Of a stretch of 5,994 nt of DNA, positions 1 to 5,443 are shown piece by piece. How positions within the stretch are numbered: position 1 is the stretch's first letter; each line of letters opens with the position of its first letter. The position numbers and the translations under genes are program-made. The notes under the pieces were generated by a model. It made no database searches, was not told the origin of the DNA, and saw only the letters and a list, made by a program, of their open reading frames with translations. Source of the stretch: an uncultured Collinsella sp. (lineage in GTDB: Bacteria; Actinomycetota; Coriobacteriia; Coriobacteriales; Coriobacteriaceae); contig CABQMF010000071.1 in NCBI GenBank assembly GCA_902465265.1, positions 1-5,994 of the forward strand. The letters are read 5' to 3'.

Positions 1-129
1 TTCGGCATGTGAACAATAACCCACAGGGCAGCTATCGTTTGGCCCAACCCATATAGGAAGATAGCAATCGTCTTTCGGTATTATATAAGGCTTATGGGAG
101 ACAACACCAATGCAAACAGTTTTCTCCAT
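1..129 (-). CDS. DUF4422-type protein of polysaccharide synthesis, N-terminal fragment
   Basis: An open frame of 43 codons starts with ATG at 129-127 and runs off the left edge without a stop. Its N-terminus has IGVVSHKPY followed by PKDDCYLPIWVG, which resembles the beginning of DUF4422 proteins. Those are found in capsule and exopolysaccharide clusters and are presumed to be glycosyltransferases, but their reaction is not settled. The ATG directly follows the TAA of the radical SAM gene, and a GAGG core lies 8 nt upstream, inside the end of that gene, so coupled translation is likely. The fragment has only about 43% G+C (56 of 129 bases), well below its upstream neighbours, which suggests a recently acquired segment. 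The frame and junction are seen directly. The family call rests on about 40 residues recognised by eye, so another small glycosyltransferase family is possible. Confidence 0.68.
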   Translation of the reverse strand, partial: MEKTVCIGVVSHKPYIIPKDDCYLPIWVGPNDSCPVGYCSHAE

Positions 130-1275
130 TTACATCGCCTCATGCGTCTCGTACACGTGGGCGTCAGCCTTCGACGCCTCGGACAGGCCGTCATTGATCT
201 TGGCGCACAGATCGCAGGTCGAGCAGGCGTCGAGCTGCTCCTTGGTCACGCGGCCCGCCTCGTAGTCGCGCACGACCTTGAGCTCATGCATGTCGTAGGG
301 CCTCTTGGTGAACAGGGCCTTCACCTTGTGCTTGAGCACCCACCAGCCGGGCTTCCAGATGTACTTGTGCATGGCCGGGCTCACCGAGCCAATCATCCAG
401 CAGTTGCGGTCGCAGTGGCGAACCTTCGCGCGGACCTTCTCGGCCTGGTCGGAGTTCCACAGCTCGTCCCAGGACTCCTCGTTGAGGTTGCCCATGACCT
501 CCTTGTCCTTGGTGCCGTTGCAGGGCATCACATCGCCGTAGGGATCGATGAAGAAAGTGTCGAACGCCATGTCGCAGGGCAGCAGGCGCGGCTGGCCGTA
601 GATGTAGTTGATCAGGCCGTGGTTGAAGTAGGCGCGGAACCACTTCTTGGGGCTGTTGGACCTGAGCAGCTCGTTGACCAGGTCCTCGAAGTTCTTGGCC
701 ACCATGGGACGGTTGTGGATGATGTTCTTTGCCTCGACGAAGTAGAAGCTGTTGTGCAGCGACGCCGTGGCGAACTCCATGCCCAGCTCGTCGGAGATTT
801 TGTAGAGGGGCACCAGGTCGGGCGCGTTGAGGTCCTGCACCGTCATGCCGAAGCCCACGTCGGGGTGCTTGAGCTCGACGAGCTTCTTGAGCGTGGCGTA
901 GCCGCGGTTGTAGCCGTTCTCCAGGCCGCGGATCTTGTCGTTGGTCTGCTGCAGGCCCTCGATGGAGATGCGGATGCCGACGTTGGGGAACTCCTCGCAC
1001 AGGTCGATAATGCGGTCGGTGAAGAAGCCGTTGGTGGAGATCACGATGCGGTCGGACTTCTTGTAGAGCTCGCGCACGATGTCCTTGAGGTCCTGGCGGA
1101 TGAAAGGCTCGCCGCCGGTGATGTTGGTGAAGTACATCTTGGGGAGCTTCTTGATGGTCTCGATGGAGAGCTCCTCCTCCGGGCGGCTGGGAGCCTTGTA
1201 GCGGTTGCACATGGTGCAGCGCGCGTTGCAGCGGTAGGTGACGATGACGGTACCGTTGAGTTTCTTTTCGGCCAT
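130..1275 (-). CDS. Radical SAM protein with SPASM-like C-terminal cysteine region
   Basis: 381 residues. The radical SAM cluster motif CNARCTMC (C16, C20, C23) should hold a [4Fe-4S] cluster that cleaves S-adenosylmethionine. GGEP at 54-57 is the usual SAM-binding motif, and ISTNG near 79-83 and ISIEG near 103-107 fit the family barrel. The C-terminal part has further cysteines, C234 and C252 (around DPYGDVMPC), then C288 and C292, consistent with a SPASM or twitch domain binding auxiliary clusters. An extra CxxCxxC follows at 351-357. No signal peptide or membrane segment is seen, so it is probably cytoplasmic. Its ATG lies 5 nt after the stop of the upstream glycosyltransferase, with an AAGGGA core inside that gene. 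The substrate cannot be read from the sequence. Placement between polysaccharide genes argues for a sugar or lipid-linked glycan rather than a peptide, and no precursor-peptide gene is seen nearby. Confidence 0.92.
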   Translation of the reverse strand: MAEKKLNGTVIVTYRCNARCTMCNRYKAPSRPEEELSIETIKKLPKMYFTNITGGEPFIRQDLKDIVRELYKKSDRIVISTNGFFTDRIIDLCEEFPNVGIRISIEGLQQTNDKIRGLENGYNRGYATLKKLVELKHPDVGFGMTVQDLNAPDLVPLYKISDELGMEFATASLHNSFYFVEAKNIIHNRPMVAKNFEDLVNELLRSNSPKKWFRAYFNHGLINYIYGQPRLLPCDMAFDTFFIDPYGDVMPCNGTKDKEVMGNLNEESWDELWNSDQAEKVRAKVRHCDRNCWMIGSVSPAMHKYIWKPGWWVLKHKVKALFTKRPYDMHELKVVRDYEAGRVTKEQLDACSTCDLCAKINDGLSEASKADAHVYETHEAM

Positions 1276-1280
1276 GTGGG

Positions 1281-2576
1281 TTAGTTTCCCTTCTTGCTAT
1301 CGATGAGCTCCCGGTAGAGAGCCACGAGATCGTTCATGTACTTGTCCTGCGAGCAGCGATCGAGAACGTAGGAGCGGCAGTTCTCCTGCATCGCCGCGTA
1401 GGCGTCCCCGTCTTGGACTAACGCCGCGCCGCGCAATATCGCCTGGGACAGAGACTCGACATCGCCCGGCTCGCAAAGAAGGCCGGTGCGACCTTCTTCA
1501 ACAAGCTCGGGTATTCCGCCGATATTGGTGCCGATCACGGGCGTGCCAAGGGCGAACGCCTCAACGATGGAATAGGGCATATTCTCTCGCCAACGCGAGC
1601 TCGCGACGGCCAAGGCGGCACGCTCCGTGTAGCGCCGCATGTCGGCACCGCTCTGAAAGCCGACCAGCTCGATGCGACCTGAAGCTTCGGGGCCCGCGGC
1701 CGCGATCCTGTCTTCGATGCTTTGCCTCTCGGGTCCGTCTCCGGCAATCACGAGTCTTAGGTTGCCGGGCAGGGACGGAAGCACATTGATGAACGCATCG
1801 ACGAGTATGTCCACGCCTTTCTCGCTCGAGAGGCGCCCGAAGAACAGGAGGTAAGGATCGTCTCGATCGGTTCTATCTGTACCGTCTGCCGCGTTGTCTA
1901 AAATCTCCTGTTTTGCGAAGTTCTGCATATAGACGACTTGCTGGACGGGAAAACCGCCCTCGAGAAGCTTGTTCCTCATGAATTGCGAGGGGGCAACGAT
2001 GCGGTCGATCTTGCTGTACGAGCGATGCAGCTTAAGATAGTCCGCTTCGAGCATGCCCATACCGCTCTTTGCGGTGGAACCCTTCACGCATTTACGCTTT
2101 AGGCAATTATAGAAACGACCGCCCGAACAGGCATCGCACACAGCACCCGAACCATCGAGCATCACGTAATTGGGGCAGACCAGAATGTAATCGTGGGAAG
2201 TGAACAGGACCGGAACCCTATGCTTTTTGAGATACGGGGCGTCCAGAATGGAGAGCGTGATCTGTCGATGCACGAGATTCATGTGCACGACGTCCGGGTG
2301 GACACGCTCGCAGAGGGCTTGGAATTTATCCCTTGCCTCTTTTGAATAAATCAGTGAGGTCGCCGCCGTAACTTTCTGAGACAGCGACGTGGGACCGTTG
2401 TAGTCTTTTGCGGACACAAAGAGGTCGGAGTCCTCGCAGGGAACGTTCTCCGAACCCTCCATTGCAAAGAAATGTACCTCGTGCCCAAGGGCCTTCAGGC
2501 CCTCAGCGAGTCCGAAGTAGTATGTCTCGGAACCGCCCTTGAGGTAATGGAACTTATTGACCAAGATAATCTTCAT
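1281..2576 (-). CDS. GT4 family glycosyltransferase with cysteine-rich insert
   Basis: 431 residues, of normal length for a GT-B fold GT4 enzyme that would transfer a sugar from a nucleotide donor to a lipid-linked acceptor at the inner membrane face. The N-terminal acceptor domain has KGGSETYY at 13-20 (the glycine-rich loop) and HDY at 128-130. The donor domain has FGRLSSEKG at 246-254 and an E-x7-E pair at E331 and E339, typical of GT4. A cysteine cluster sits between strands of the first domain: C134, C147, C150, C158 and C163. The frame stays open far upstream (to 3308), but the ATG at 2576-2574 is the start: it gives the family N-terminus MKIILVNKF, overlaps the preceding TGA by 4 nt (ATGA), and has AGGGGG 8 nt upstream. 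Sampled lines show 52-57% G+C, lower than both flanking genes. Donor and acceptor sugars are unknown. Confidence 0.93.
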   Translation of the reverse strand: MKIILVNKFHYLKGGSETYYFGLAEGLKALGHEVHFFAMEGSENVPCEDSDLFVSAKDYNGPTSLSQKVTAATSLIYSKEARDKFQALCERVHPDVVHMNLVHRQITLSILDAPYLKKHRVPVLFTSHDYILVCPNYVMLDGSGAVCDACSGGRFYNCLKRKCVKGSTAKSGMGMLEADYLKLHRSYSKIDRIVAPSQFMRNKLLEGGFPVQQVVYMQNFAKQEILDNAADGTDRTDRDDPYLLFFGRLSSEKGVDILVDAFINVLPSLPGNLRLVIAGDGPERQSIEDRIAAAGPEASGRIELVGFQSGADMRRYTERAALAVASSRWRENMPYSIVEAFALGTPVIGTNIGGIPELVEEGRTGLLCEPGDVESLSQAILRGAALVQDGDAYAAMQENCRSYVLDRCSQDKYMNDLVALYRELIDSKKGN

Positions 2577-3697
2577 CGGGCACTCCCCCTGTAGAGTTCG
2601 AGGGTCCGCTCGACGACGGAGTCCCAGTTGTAGGTTTTCTCGACGTGCGCCTTGGCGGCGGTGCCGAGGGTGCCTGCGCGGCCAGCGTCCGCGAGCAGGT
2701 CTCGCAGCGCGGCCCGCAGGGAATCGGCACTCCCCTTCTCGAACGTCACGCCGCTGCCCGCGAGGACATCCGCGCACTCGGGGATGTCGCTCGTCACGCA
2801 GCAGCAGCCGTATGCCATGGCCTCCAGCAGGCTCATGGGCATGCCCTCCACGTCGGAGGGCAGCACGTAGGCGTAGCAGTTGGAGTACAGCTCGGCCAGG
2901 GGCTCGCCGTTGACGAACCCGGTGAAGAGGATGCGGTTGTCGCCCTGGGCGGCATCGCGAAGGGACGCCTCGTACTCGGAGGTGTCCGAACCGCCGCCGG
3001 CGATGACGAGCCTCTTGTCCGTATCGAGCTCCCTGAAGGCCTCGATCAGGAGTTCGGGGCGCTTCTCGGGGACGAGCCTGCCAAGGTACAGCAGGAAGGA
3101 GCCCGTATCGAGCCCCCACTTCTCCTTTATCTGGCTGGCCGGCCTCGGCCGCTTCGGCTCGATACCGTTGGGGATGAACGTCGCCGTGCGGCCGTAGGCG
3201 CCCTCGAAGTAGGACTGGGCCGATTTGGACAGGACGACGAGGCCGTCGGCCTTGGTGGCGGCGGCCCTCTCCCCCATCTTGATGTACGTGCTGGCGAGCC
3301 TGCCCCACTTGGCGCGCTGCCAGTCCAGGCCGTGGATGGTGGCCACGGTTCGGATGCCCGCACGCTTTGCCAAAGGCAGCGGCACGCAGGGGCCCTCGGC
3401 GTGGTAGTGGATCACGTCGGGTCTGTCCTTGATGGCGGCCAGGGTGGCAAAATATGAGGACGAGAGGGCGGCGAGGCCCTTCTTGTCGATTGTCCTAACC
3501 GGCACGACGCGCACGCCGTCGACCGTGCGCTCGCGGCCGTCCGCGGCGTCGCCGGTCATGACATCGCTGCCCGAACGGTCGTAGCAGGTGACCTCGTGGC
3601 CGAGCGCCGCCATGCGGCGGGCGAGCTCGGTAACGACGACCTCCACGCCGCCCTCGCGGGAGCCGTACCTCTTGTGCCCGATCATCGCGATGCGCAT
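2573..3697 (-). CDS. GT4 family glycosyltransferase (DUF1972/rhamnosyltransferase-like)
   Basis: 374 residues. The N-terminus MRIAMIGHKR followed by REGGVEVVVTELA resembles GT4 enzymes of exopolysaccharide clusters that carry the DUF1972 domain, several of which are annotated as rhamnosyltransferases. HYHAEGP (97-103) and TIHGLDWQ (120-127) form the acceptor side. IPNGIE (175-180), LGRLVPEKRPE (205-215) and the E-x7-E pair E284/E292 form the donor-binding side. It has no membrane segment and should act at the cytoplasmic membrane face on the product of the phosphoglycosyl transferase. The ATG directly abuts the TAG stop of that upstream gene, with AAGGG about 10 nt upstream, and its own stop overlaps the next glycosyltransferase by 4 nt. 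G+C is high (47 of 60 in 3601-3660). Rhamnose as donor is only a family-level guess. Confidence 0.94.
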   Translation of the reverse strand: MRIAMIGHKRYGSREGGVEVVVTELARRMAALGHEVTCYDRSGSDVMTGDAADGRERTVDGVRVVPVRTIDKKGLAALSSSYFATLAAIKDRPDVIHYHAEGPCVPLPLAKRAGIRTVATIHGLDWQRAKWGRLASTYIKMGERAAATKADGLVVLSKSAQSYFEGAYGRTATFIPNGIEPKRPRPASQIKEKWGLDTGSFLLYLGRLVPEKRPELLIEAFRELDTDKRLVIAGGGSDTSEYEASLRDAAQGDNRILFTGFVNGEPLAELYSNCYAYVLPSDVEGMPMSLLEAMAYGCCCVTSDIPECADVLAGSGVTFEKGSADSLRAALRDLLADAGRAGTLGTAAKAHVEKTYNWDSVVERTLELYRGSAR

Positions 3698-4459
3698 CTA
3701 GCACGCACCCTTGCCGGTGATGACCTCGATCACCGTGAGGACGACGATCTTGAGGTCCGTGACGGGTCCGCGCTTGGCGATGTACTCGAGGTCACGGCGG
3801 ACCATGCCGGCGAAACCGGTCGAGTTGCGCTCCGTGACCTGCCACCAGCCGGTGATCCCGGGCTTGACGGCCAGGCGCTGCAGGTCGAACTCGGTGTACT
3901 CGGCCACCTCGTTGGGCAGCGGCGGACGCGGGCCGACGACGGACATCTGGCCCAGGAACACGTTCACGAACTGCGGGAACTCGTCGATGGAGTGCTTGCG
4001 GATGAACTTGCCGATCTTCGTTACGCGCGGGTCGTCCCTCATCTTGAACATGGCGCCGTCGATCTCGTTTCGCCCCTTGAGCTCGGCGAGGCGCTCGTCG
4101 GCGTCCTTGTACATGCTGCGGAACTTCCACATGCGGAAGGTGGACAGCCTGCCGTCGCGGTGGGTCTGGCCCACGCGGATCTGGCTGTAGAACGGGTTGC
4201 CCTCGCTCTCCAGGCGGATGGCCGCGGCAAGCACCAGGCTGGGTATGGCGATGACGGCCAGCACGAGGCCGCTGAACACGATGTCGAACGCGCGCTTCAC
4301 GGCACGGTAGCCCAGGCGCGTGCGGTCCCAGTCCTTCACGGCCTGCATGGCCTTGTAGCGCACGCTCACCTCGCCGCGATTCATGGCCTGGGCTATAAGC
4401 GCGGCCCCCACCGGCGCGTTTTGCCCTGTCACTTCTTTAGTAGTCAAGTTCAAATTCAC
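3698..4459 (-). CDS. Monotopic phosphoglycosyl transferase initiating polysaccharide synthesis
   Basis: 253 residues of the bacterial sugar transferase family (PglC/WcaJ-type core). Such enzymes move a sugar phosphate from a nucleotide sugar to undecaprenyl phosphate, the first membrane step of capsule or exopolysaccharide assembly. A hydrophobic segment at about 58-80 would be the re-entrant membrane helix. WKFRSM (111-116), DPRVTKIGKFIRKHSIDEFPQ (143-163) with the catalytic Asp159-Glu160 dyad, MSVVGPRP (172-179) and KPGITGWWQV (199-208) are all present. It has a single hydrophobic segment, so it is the short form rather than the five-helix WbaP/WcaJ form. The start is GTG at 4459-4457, with GGGGA 7 nt upstream inside a small hairpin. 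This leaves about 50 residues before the core, longer than a minimal PglC, and an internal start such as Met26 or Met38 lacks a better ribosome site. The TAG stop touches the ATG of the next gene. Confidence 0.95.
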   Translation of the reverse strand: MNLNLTTKEVTGQNAPVGAALIAQAMNRGEVSVRYKAMQAVKDWDRTRLGYRAVKRAFDIVFSGLVLAVIAIPSLVLAAAIRLESEGNPFYSQIRVGQTHRDGRLSTFRMWKFRSMYKDADERLAELKGRNEIDGAMFKMRDDPRVTKIGKFIRKHSIDEFPQFVNVFLGQMSVVGPRPPLPNEVAEYTEFDLQRLAVKPGITGWWQVTERNSTGFAGMVRRDLEYIAKRGPVTDLKIVVLTVIEVITGKGAC

Positions 4460-4460
4460 G

Positions 4461-4476
4461 TCCCTGTCCCCAGGGA
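4461..4476 (-). promoter_or_regulatory. Small GNRA-loop hairpin at the start of the phosphoglycosyl transferase gene
   Basis: In the minus-strand RNA, UCCCUG and CAGGGA form a perfect 6-bp stem closed by a GGGA tetraloop (a GNRA sequence). It ends 1 nt before the GTG start codon and contains the only reasonable ribosome binding core (GGGGA). It could restrict access to the start site unless melted by ribosomes coming from loaP or by another factor. The pairing is seen directly; a regulatory role is inferred. Confidence 0.4.
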
Positions 4477-4510
4477 TCCCCCAATCGATGAATTCAAATT
4501 GCGAATGAAT

Positions 4511-4545
4511 TGCCAGTGCGACGTACCCTTACGTCTTACTGGGCA
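4511..4545 (-). promoter_or_regulatory. Hairpin around the loaP stop codon; candidate LoaP recruitment element
   Basis: The minus-strand RNA can fold into a two-part stem. The outer helix pairs UGCCCAGU with ACUGGCA (7 bp, one bulged C). A 2x2 internal loop (AA/GC) follows, then a perfect inner helix GACGUA with UACGUC, closed by an AGGG loop. The loaP stop codon UAA lies in the inner stem and loop. No U-tract follows, so it is not an intrinsic terminator. Members of the LoaP family are known to bind an RNA hairpin in the leader of the operon they control. This is the best placed hairpin ahead of the biosynthetic genes, but binding is inference. Confidence 0.45.
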
Positions 4546-5119
4546 CGTCTAACGGAAGCAGCTCCCTAAAAGCGGAATCGCCTTCGCCCACGTCTACCAG
4601 GCACCAGCGCTTATGACGGTCGATCTTCTTTACACGGGCCTCTTGCCCCACCAAGGGCCCCTGCTCTATGTGCAGCACGCCGTCTTCTATGCGGGCGACG
4701 CTGTTGCGCACCACGCCGTCGTCGTCGAGCACGCTGCGGTACCAGTCCTGCGCATCGTCCGGCATGGGCGCATAGGCCCGTTCCCTGCTGCCGGCAATGC
4801 GGCAGCCAAAGCTCAGCTGGGCCAAGGCTTTATCGAGCAGGGCGGCATCGCGCGTGGCGACGAAGAAGTATTCCTTGTACATAGGTTTGGTTTGGAGCGA
4901 CCAGACGCCGTCCCGCTTAAACCAGAACTCCTTTTGCATTACAAAAGCGTCCTGCATCAACTCGTGCGGGATAATGCGGCGGACCTTGTCGCAAGTCTCG
5001 CGCTCTTTACCGTTGAGGGTGTGGACCAGATACCAGCGGACGCGGCCATGCTGGCTGTTGGTGATGGCGCCGTTAAAGGCACCGGGCAGCCGCTCTTGGC
5101 GCCGCATCGTCTGTTCCAT
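4529..5119 (-). CDS. loaP: LoaP-type NusG paralogue, processive antiterminator of the polysaccharide operon
   Basis: 196 residues from the ATG at 5119-5117. WYLVHTLNGKE at 29-39 opens a NusG N-terminal domain that binds RNA polymerase and extends to about 130. Residues 154-177, from GPLVGQ through CLVDV, form a C-terminal KOW motif. The length fits a NusG paralogue. Specialised paralogues (LoaP, RfaH, UpxY) associate with elongating polymerase and promote transcription through long operons, and LoaP members commonly sit first in polysaccharide or antibiotic operons of Firmicutes and Actinobacteria. That is exactly this position: terminators upstream, polysaccharide genes downstream. The frame is open up to a GTG at 5152, but that codon has no ribosome site, whereas ATG 5119 has AAGGGGG 6 nt upstream. 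The gene is near 50% G+C in 4921-4980. The housekeeping NusG is unlikely because no secE or rplK neighbours are present. Confidence 0.86.
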   Translation of the reverse strand: MEQTMRRQERLPGAFNGAITNSQHGRVRWYLVHTLNGKERETCDKVRRIIPHELMQDAFVMQKEFWFKRDGVWSLQTKPMYKEYFFVATRDAALLDKALAQLSFGCRIAGSRERAYAPMPDDAQDWYRSVLDDDGVVRNSVARIEDGVLHIEQGPLVGQEARVKKIDRHKRWCLVDVGEGDSAFRELLPLDVPSKT

Positions 5120-5125
5120 CTCTCG

Positions 5126-5132
5126 CCCCCTT
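5126..5132 (-). promoter_or_regulatory. Ribosome binding site that sets the loaP start
   Basis: AAGGGGG on the minus strand lies 6 nt before ATG 5119-5117. It decides between this ATG and the upstream in-frame GTG at 5152, which has no such site and lies inside a hairpin loop. Two of its bases are also the 3' edge of the outer helix of the leader stem-loop at 5130-5172, so it could be partly hidden. Confidence 0.65.
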
Positions 5133-5172
5133 AACTTGCATCCGCGACACACGCGGTTGCAGGGGCGTTAAG
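5130..5172 (-). promoter_or_regulatory. Leader stem-loop upstream of loaP, overlapping its ribosome site
   Basis: The minus-strand RNA folds as three stacked helices. CUUAAC pairs with GUUAAG (6 bp). An asymmetric loop follows (GCCCC on one side, A on the other). UGCA then pairs with UGCA, an A-A mismatch follows, and CCGCG pairs with CGCGG across a UGUGU loop. An alternative outer pairing, CGCCCC with GGGGCG (5124-5129), would bury the whole ribosome site, so two mutually exclusive folds are possible. It resembles no riboswitch I recognise. Translational control or autoregulation by LoaP is inference. Confidence 0.42.
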
Positions 5173-5241
5173 AACAGGCTTCTCGCTCGCAGCTAGGCGC
5201 AGTCGCAAAAGTACAGTTTTTCGTATCTTTCGACGAAGCTC

Positions 5242-5247
5242 ATTATA
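5242..5247 (-). promoter_or_regulatory. Promoter -10 box for the loaP operon
   Basis: A perfect TATAAT on the minus strand lies downstream of both terminators and about 120 nt before the loaP ATG. A hexamer 17 nt upstream (GGAAAA, 5265-5270) is a poor -35, and no extended TG is present, so the promoter may be weak or activator dependent. Expected initiation is near 5235, giving a leader of about 115 nt. Just upstream, at 5275-5288, two overlapping short palindromes could hold an operator. Confidence 0.45.
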
Positions 5248-5345
5248 CGAATAAATCCAGACCGTTTTCCCAGATTGCGCAAATTGCGGCGCGAGCGGAC
5301 ACATCTCCATACCCCTCTACAAAAACCTGTACCTTTTTGCACAAC

Positions 5346-5373
5346 AAAAAAGCCGCTCTAACCAGCGGCTTTT
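5346..5373 (-). terminator. Second intrinsic terminator downstream of thrS
   Basis: AAAAGCCGCT pairs with AGCGGCTTTT over 10 bp across a 6-nt loop (5358-5363), followed on the minus strand by a run of six U (5346-5351). It lies upstream of the loaP -10 box, so it most likely acts as a backup to the first terminator. The plus strand also shows four T after the stem, which gives weak potential in the other direction. Confidence 0.85.
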
Positions 5374-5387
5374 CTTCTATAGACAAC

Positions 5388-5422
5388 AAAAAAGGCGACC
5401 GCCCAATAGGACGATCGCCTTT
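5388..5422 (-). terminator. First intrinsic terminator of thrS
   Basis: A 14-bp stem with two G-U pairs (arms 5409-5422 and 5391-5404) closes on a UAUU loop and runs into six U (5388-5393) on the minus strand. It begins 21 nt after the thrS stop codon, the usual place for a Rho-independent terminator. Its tail and that of the second terminator share a 12-nt direct repeat (5341-5352 and 5383-5394). Confidence 0.92.
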
Positions 5423-5443
5423 GTTAATTCTTGCTAGCTTGTG

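Larger units (their letters stand above)
5120..5443. other. Intergenic region between thrS and loaP
   Basis: These 324 bases hold, in transcription order, two intrinsic terminators (5388-5422 and 5346-5373), a stretch with overlapping palindromes TTGCGCAA (5275-5282) and CGCAA-N-TTGCG (5278-5288), the -10 box at 5242-5247, a short TTCGU/ACGAA hairpin near the expected transcript start, and the leader stem-loop at 5130-5172. No tRNA or known riboswitch is recognised. A short minus-strand frame (5131-5310) is open but weakly supported; it is discussed among the findings. Confidence 0.8.

Noticed and set aside
94..1284. A 396-codon open frame on the plus strand opposite the radical SAM gene
   Set aside because: It mirrors the codon structure of the high-G+C gene on the other strand, is low-complexity (rich in Leu, Val, Ala, His), shows no family motif, and the minus-strand gene has clear catalytic motifs.
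2577..3308. An upstream extension of the second glycosyltransferase frame over the first one
   Set aside because: The extension is arginine/proline/glycine-rich nonsense overlapping a well supported GT4 gene. The ATG at 2576 has a ribosome site and gives the normal family N-terminus.
2645..3457. A 270-codon plus-strand frame opposite the first glycosyltransferase
   Set aside because: Shadow of a GC-rich gene: biased composition, no recognisable domain and no ribosome site support.
4511..4545. Hairpin at the loaP end as an intrinsic terminator
   Set aside because: There is no U-rich tract after the stem on the minus strand, and the downstream genes appear to belong to the same operon.
3596..4552. 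A 318-codon plus-strand frame spanning the glycosyltransferase start, the sugar transferase and the loaP end
   Set aside because: It crosses three supported minus-strand gene regions, is rich in His, Ala, Asp and Leu as antisense frames are, and has no motif.
5120..5152. Extension of loaP to the GTG at 5152
   Set aside because: No Shine-Dalgarno precedes it, the codon overlaps the apical part of a hairpin, and the added residues lie outside the NusG fold.
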